From positions 1 to 8,886 of the forward strand of contig CAZUVT010000087.1 of assembly GCA_964623925.1 (NCBI GenBank): a stretch of 8,886 nucleotides of DNA. The letters are read 5' to 3'. Position 1 is the stretch's first letter. Every line of letters starts with the position of its first letter. Under the pieces are notes generated by a model that saw only the letters and a list, made by a program, of their open reading frames with translations, made no database searches and was not told the origin of the DNA. Positions 6,307-8,886 of the stretch are shown one piece after another. The position numbers and the translations under genes are program-made. This stretch comes from CATJXY01 sp964623925. GTDB taxonomy: Bacteria > Bacillota_I > Bacilli_A > Erysipelotrichales > Erysipelotrichaceae.

Positions 6307-8068
6307 TGTTTTCCACCTCCGTCTGTTTCTCAAGTTGCTGCTTTTCCACCATTGCTTTAAATGCACCATCAAGAGCCATCAATTCTTCATATGTTCCATA
6401 CTCGATCATTTTTCCTTCATCCAGAACCATGATGTGATCGGCGTTCTGAACAGTAGAAATTCGATGCGCAATCATGATCGTTGTCTTGCCTTGACGGATC
6501 TTTTTCAGATTAGTCAGGATCTTTTCTTCGGTATCGGTATCCACCGCACTCAATGAATCATCCAAGATCAGAATCGGACTGTCTTTCAAAAGTGCACGGG
6601 CAATCGAACTTCTCTGTTTCTGACCTCCGGATAGCGTTACGCCTCTCTCTCCGACCATTGTTTCATATTTCTCAGGGAAATCGATGATATTATCATGTAC
6701 ACAGGCAAATTCACAGGCCTCGATTATTTCATTCATTGTCGCATCCTGTTTTCCAAAAGCGATATTCTTTGCCAGCGTATCTGAAAACAGAAAGTTATCC
6801 TGTGGAACATAGGCAATGCTCTCACGCAAAGTATGCAAAGGAATGGATTTGATATCCGCATCATCAAATTGGATCGATCCGCTTTTGATATCATAAACCC
6901 GGCATAACAAGTTTACCAAAGTAGTCTTTCCGGATCCGGTTCTGCCCAATATCGCAAAAGTCTCCCCTTTCTCGATCTCAACGGAGATATCGCTTAACGC
7001 ATTCGGCAGGGTTTCTTTATAGGCAAAATTCACATTTTTTAATGAGATCTTTCCTTGAAGGATTCGATCTTTATCCACATCCAGATCATCAAAAATATCC
7101 GGTTTTTCGCCGAATACCTGATGCAGTCTTCCCATTCCGGCTATTCCCTGTGATATCGAAGTGATGCTGTCACCAAAAGCCAGCATCGGCCATACAAGTG
7201 ATCCGATATATGAATTGAATGCCACAAATCTTCCTAATGTGATATTTCCGATCATGCACAAATAACCGCCGTAAATAATGGTAACGACATAAGTAAATCC
7301 GACGACAAAGTCCAAAGAAGGTCCGAATGCGGCCATAAGCTTTACAACTCCCAGATTCGCCTTGCGGTTGTTATCATTGATCTTTTCAAATGCCTGCAAT
7401 TGCTTTTCTTCCTGCACAAAGGCTTTAATAACTCTTTCACCGGAAATGCTTTCCTGTACATGATCGCTTAAATCGGCAAATGCCTGTTGTTTTTTTGAAA
7501 ATCTTCTTTCAAATTCTTCCCCGAAATAATATCCGAATAACGCAATCAATGCCATCGGTATGACAACCGTCAGCGTCAGCTTGAAGCTGACATAAGTCAT
7601 CATCTTATATAAAACCAGAACTGTCATCACAACGGAATCAAAGCATGACATAACAGAAGATCCCAAGGCATTTCTTACCGCTTCCAGATCATTGGTGAAA
7701 TAAGTCATTAGATCCCCTGTCTTATTTTCATTGAAATAGCGCTGTGATAAGGTTTCCAGCTTGGCAAACATATCGTTTCTAAGTTCACGTTCAATTTTCC
7801 TTGCGGTTCCGAAAAGAAAATAGCGCCACAAAAATCTTCCAATCGTGATTGCAGCCGCACAGAAGACCAGCTTATAAACCAAACTCAGAATTCCTGAAGA
7901 TGTCAAAGTATGAGCTGTTAGTCCGTCTGTAATCTCACCTGTATATTGAGGAATGAACAAATTAATATAATCAACCAGAAATAAAGTGGATAAACCAATT
8001 ACATAACGGAATTTATATTTCCAGATATAAGAAAATAATGACCCTTTTTTCTTGACTTCTCTTGTCAT
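6299..8068 (-). CDS. ABC exporter half-transporter (BmrC/YheI-like, non-catalytic ATP site)
   Basis: This 589-residue protein is the first subunit of the heterodimeric exporter. It has a conventional six-helix membrane domain (helices near 20-40, 60-83, 138-158, 162-182, 250-270 and 278-298) and an ATPase domain. Motifs are Walker A GRTGSGKT (375-382), Q423, canonical signature LSGGQ (479-483), Walker B ending in D503-D504 and switch H535. D504 stands where the catalytic Glu is expected, the mark of the degenerate site in BmrC, LmrC and TM287. Its intact LSGGQ would complete the working site formed with the partner's Walker motifs. AGGAGG lies 6 bases before the ATG at 8068. The gene follows its own promoter and is read with the next gene. 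Gene order (plain subunit first, subunit with extracellular domain second) is as in bmrC-bmrD, but orthology over other paralogous exporters is not proven. Confidence 0.92.
   Translation of the reverse strand: MTREVKKKGSLFSYIWKYKFRYVIGLSTLFLVDYINLFIPQYTGEITDGLTAHTLTSSGILSLVYKLVFCAAAITIGRFLWRYFLFGTARKIERELRNDMFAKLETLSQRYFNENKTGDLMTYFTNDLEAVRNALGSSVMSCFDSVVMTVLVLYKMMTYVSFKLTLTVVIPMALIALFGYYFGEEFERRFSKKQQAFADLSDHVQESISGERVIKAFVQEEKQLQAFEKINDNNRKANLGVVKLMAAFGPSLDFVVGFTYVVTIIYGGYLCMIGNITLGRFVAFNSYIGSLVWPMLAFGDSITSISQGIAGMGRLHQVFGEKPDIFDDLDVDKDRILQGKISLKNVNFAYKETLPNALSDISVEIEKGETFAILGRTGSGKTTLVNLLCRVYDIKSGSIQFDDADIKSIPLHTLRESIAYVPQDNFLFSDTLAKNIAFGKQDATMNEIIEACEFACVHDNIIDFPEKYETMVGERGVTLSGGQKQRSSIARALLKDSPILILDDSLSAVDTDTEEKILTNLKKIRQGKTTIMIAHRISTVQNADHIMVLDEGKMIEYGTYEELMALDGAFKAMVEKQQLEKQTEVENNG
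6316..6320 (-). promoter_or_regulatory. Ribosome binding site of the second exporter gene
   Basis: GGAGG on the - strand lies 9 bases before the ATG at 6306, inside the last codons of the first exporter gene. It fixes the start of the 690-residue subunit and, with the 8-base overlap ATGGCTAA, suggests translational coupling and matched output of the two subunits. Confidence 0.85.
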
Positions 8069-8103
8069 CTTCTCCCTCCTGTTCTTTTAAGTACACTCGG
8101 TAT

Positions 8104-8132
8104 ATTCTACAACCTTTTGATTGTAAAATCAA
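8104..8132 (-). promoter_or_regulatory. Promoter for the ABC exporter genes
   Basis: On the - strand, TTGATT (8132-8127) and TAGAAT (8109-8104) are separated by 17 bases, a good sigma-A-type pair. Transcription would start near 8097, leaving a leader of about 29 bases that holds only the AGGAGG. The leader has no room for an attenuator or leader peptide of the kind reported for B. subtilis bmrB-bmrCD. Confidence 0.65.
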
Positions 8133-8136
8133 TTGA
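8117..8136. repeat. Inverted repeats over the exporter -35 element
   Basis: TTGATT (8117-8122) and AATCAA (8127-8132) form a 6-bp interrupted palindrome with a 4-base centre; one arm is exactly the proposed -35 hexamer. The perfect 8-bp palindrome TCAATTGA (8129-8136) overlaps that arm. Such symmetry is typical of repressor operators, but the sequence is AT-rich and chance symmetry is possible. No regulator gene lies in the window. Confidence 0.35.
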
Positions 8137-8169
8137 AACCATCCTCATCATCTTCTTGCTTTTATGAAA

Positions 8170-8199
8170 AAAGCAACAATCTGTGATGATTGCTGCTTT
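8170..8199 (-). terminator. Rho-independent terminator of pheT
   Basis: Read on the - strand, AAAGCAGCAATC (8199-8188) pairs with GATTGTTGCTTT (8181-8170) as a 12-bp stem with one G-U pair and a 6-base loop; the run of six T residues begins at the end of the stem. It starts 4 bases after the pheT stop and separates pheT from the exporter promoter. Confidence 0.9.
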
Positions 8200-8203
8200 C
8201 AAT

Positions 8204-8886
8204 TTAAACTCTTAATCCTGCATTGCATTCCTTTTCAAGTCTTTGCAGTATTTTTTCATGAACTTCATTGACTTCGGCATCAGTCAAAGTATGATCTGAC
8301 TGATATGTAATGGACATCGCAATGGATTTCTTGCCCTTTTCAATGTGTTCACCCTCATAAACATCAAATACTTCCACATGACGGATCATCTGTCGATTTG
8401 TCTTTTTGATGACATCCAGAAGTTTTTCTGCCGTAATTTCTTTATCGGCTACCAAAGCAATATCACGCTTAACTGCCGGATAACGATCTAATGGTACGAA
8501 CTTAACTTTGCTGGCCTTGGCATTTAAGATCACATCTAAATTCAGTTCTGCATAGATGCAGCTTGAACAGTCATATCGCTTCTGCATCATAGGATGGATC
8601 TGTCCCATGATTCCTAAGAGCTCTTTGCCAAGATAGATCGAAGTGCTGCGATAAGGATGGAAATGCTCTGTATCCAAGGTATTTTCTTTGAAATAAATTC
8701 GATTTTCCTCATATCCCAGCTTCTTCAATAAAGCAAGAAGAATCCCTTTGGCACTGTAGAAATCAGATGGAAGCTGTACATGATGAAGACGAGAGCTTTG
8801 AAGATTACCACTCAGGATCATGCCAAGTTTCAAAACTTCCTGATCTTCGGCATATACCGAAGAAACCTCGAAAATATTGACATCTT
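8204..8886 (-). CDS. pheT: Phenylalanyl-tRNA synthetase beta subunit, C-terminal part
   Basis: PheT is the large subunit of the cytoplasmic alpha2-beta2 enzyme that charges tRNA-Phe; it carries editing and tRNA-binding functions. The window holds only the last 226 residues. The frame stays open through the right edge, so the TTG at 8833 is an internal Leu, and several hundred N-terminal residues lie outside. The first part (IFEVSSVYAED, then HFHPYRSTSIYLG and MGQIHP) matches the catalytic-like B6/B7 core. The last 95 or so residues, starting near PLDRYPAVKRDIALV and ending NAGLRV, form the FDX-ACB anticodon-binding domain. The stop is followed at once by a strong terminator, so pheT ends its own transcript. 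In most bacteria pheS lies directly upstream of pheT, which would place it beyond the right edge. Confidence 0.96.
   Translation of the reverse strand, partial: DVNIFEVSSVYAEDQEVLKLGMILSGNLQSSRLHHVQLPSDFYSAKGILLALLKKLGYEENRIYFKENTLDTEHFHPYRSTSIYLGKELLGIMGQIHPMMQKRYDCSSCIYAELNLDVILNAKASKVKFVPLDRYPAVKRDIALVADKEITAEKLLDVIKKTNRQMIRHVEVFDVYEGEHIEKGKKSIAMSITYQSDHTLTDAEVNEVHEKILQRLEKECNAGLRV

Noticed and set aside
6304..6372. Upstream ATG giving the second exporter subunit 22 extra N-terminal residues
   Set aside because: The extension is Trp/Arg/Lys-rich, lies wholly inside the preceding gene, and the ATG at 6306 has a well placed GGAGG and fits the family's N-terminus.
8107..8151. A 14-codon - strand open frame between the pheT terminator and the exporter, possibly a leader peptide
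   Set aside because: It lies over the proposed exporter promoter, its TAG stop is part of the -10, it has only a weak ribosome binding site, and no attenuator hairpin follows it.

Overview
This is a compact chromosomal housekeeping segment, probably from a low-to-moderate GC Bacillota (Firmicutes) bacterium. The evidence is strong GGAGG-type ribosome binding sites, short spacers, rho-independent terminators with U-tracts, and a gene set (ispG, nfo, a CshB-like helicase, ispH) that as I recall also clusters near sigA in Bacillus subtilis. The divergent IspH and helicase motifs would fit an Erysipelotrichia-like lineage, but that is a guess. I see no mobile elements, CRISPR arrays, tRNA or rRNA genes. 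No stretch over 300 bases lacks a gene.

Layout from left to right. (1) The 3' part of ispG (+ strand) runs in from the left edge. (2) On the - strand lies a two-gene unit transcribed helicase -> nfo, joined by a 4-bp ATGA overlap. The ends of ispG and nfo overlap, and a hairpin holding both stop codons in its loop sits across the junction. (3) A 90-bp divergent promoter region separates the helicase from ispH (+ strand). (4) ispH converges on the next - strand gene, and a second two-way hairpin lies between them. (5) Two half-ABC-transporter genes on the - strand overlap by 8 bp. Together they encode a heterodimeric exporter of the BmrCD/LmrCD/TM287-288 type, with one degenerate ATP site and an extracellular domain of about 110 residues in the second subunit. 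(6) The exporter has its own promoter, placed after the terminator of pheT, whose 3' end (C-terminal 226 residues of the phenylalanyl-tRNA synthetase beta subunit) runs off the right edge.

Function. ispG and ispH encode the last two enzymes of the MEP isoprenoid pathway, both [4Fe-4S] enzymes, and they bracket a - strand RNA-helicase/abasic-site-repair pair. The exporter is a separate transcription unit. I found no convincing undescribed system. The points most worth a second look are the stop-in-loop hairpin shared by ispG and nfo, the divergent IspH motif around its second cluster cysteine, the asymmetric exporter with its extracellular insertion, and the palindromes over the exporter -35 element.
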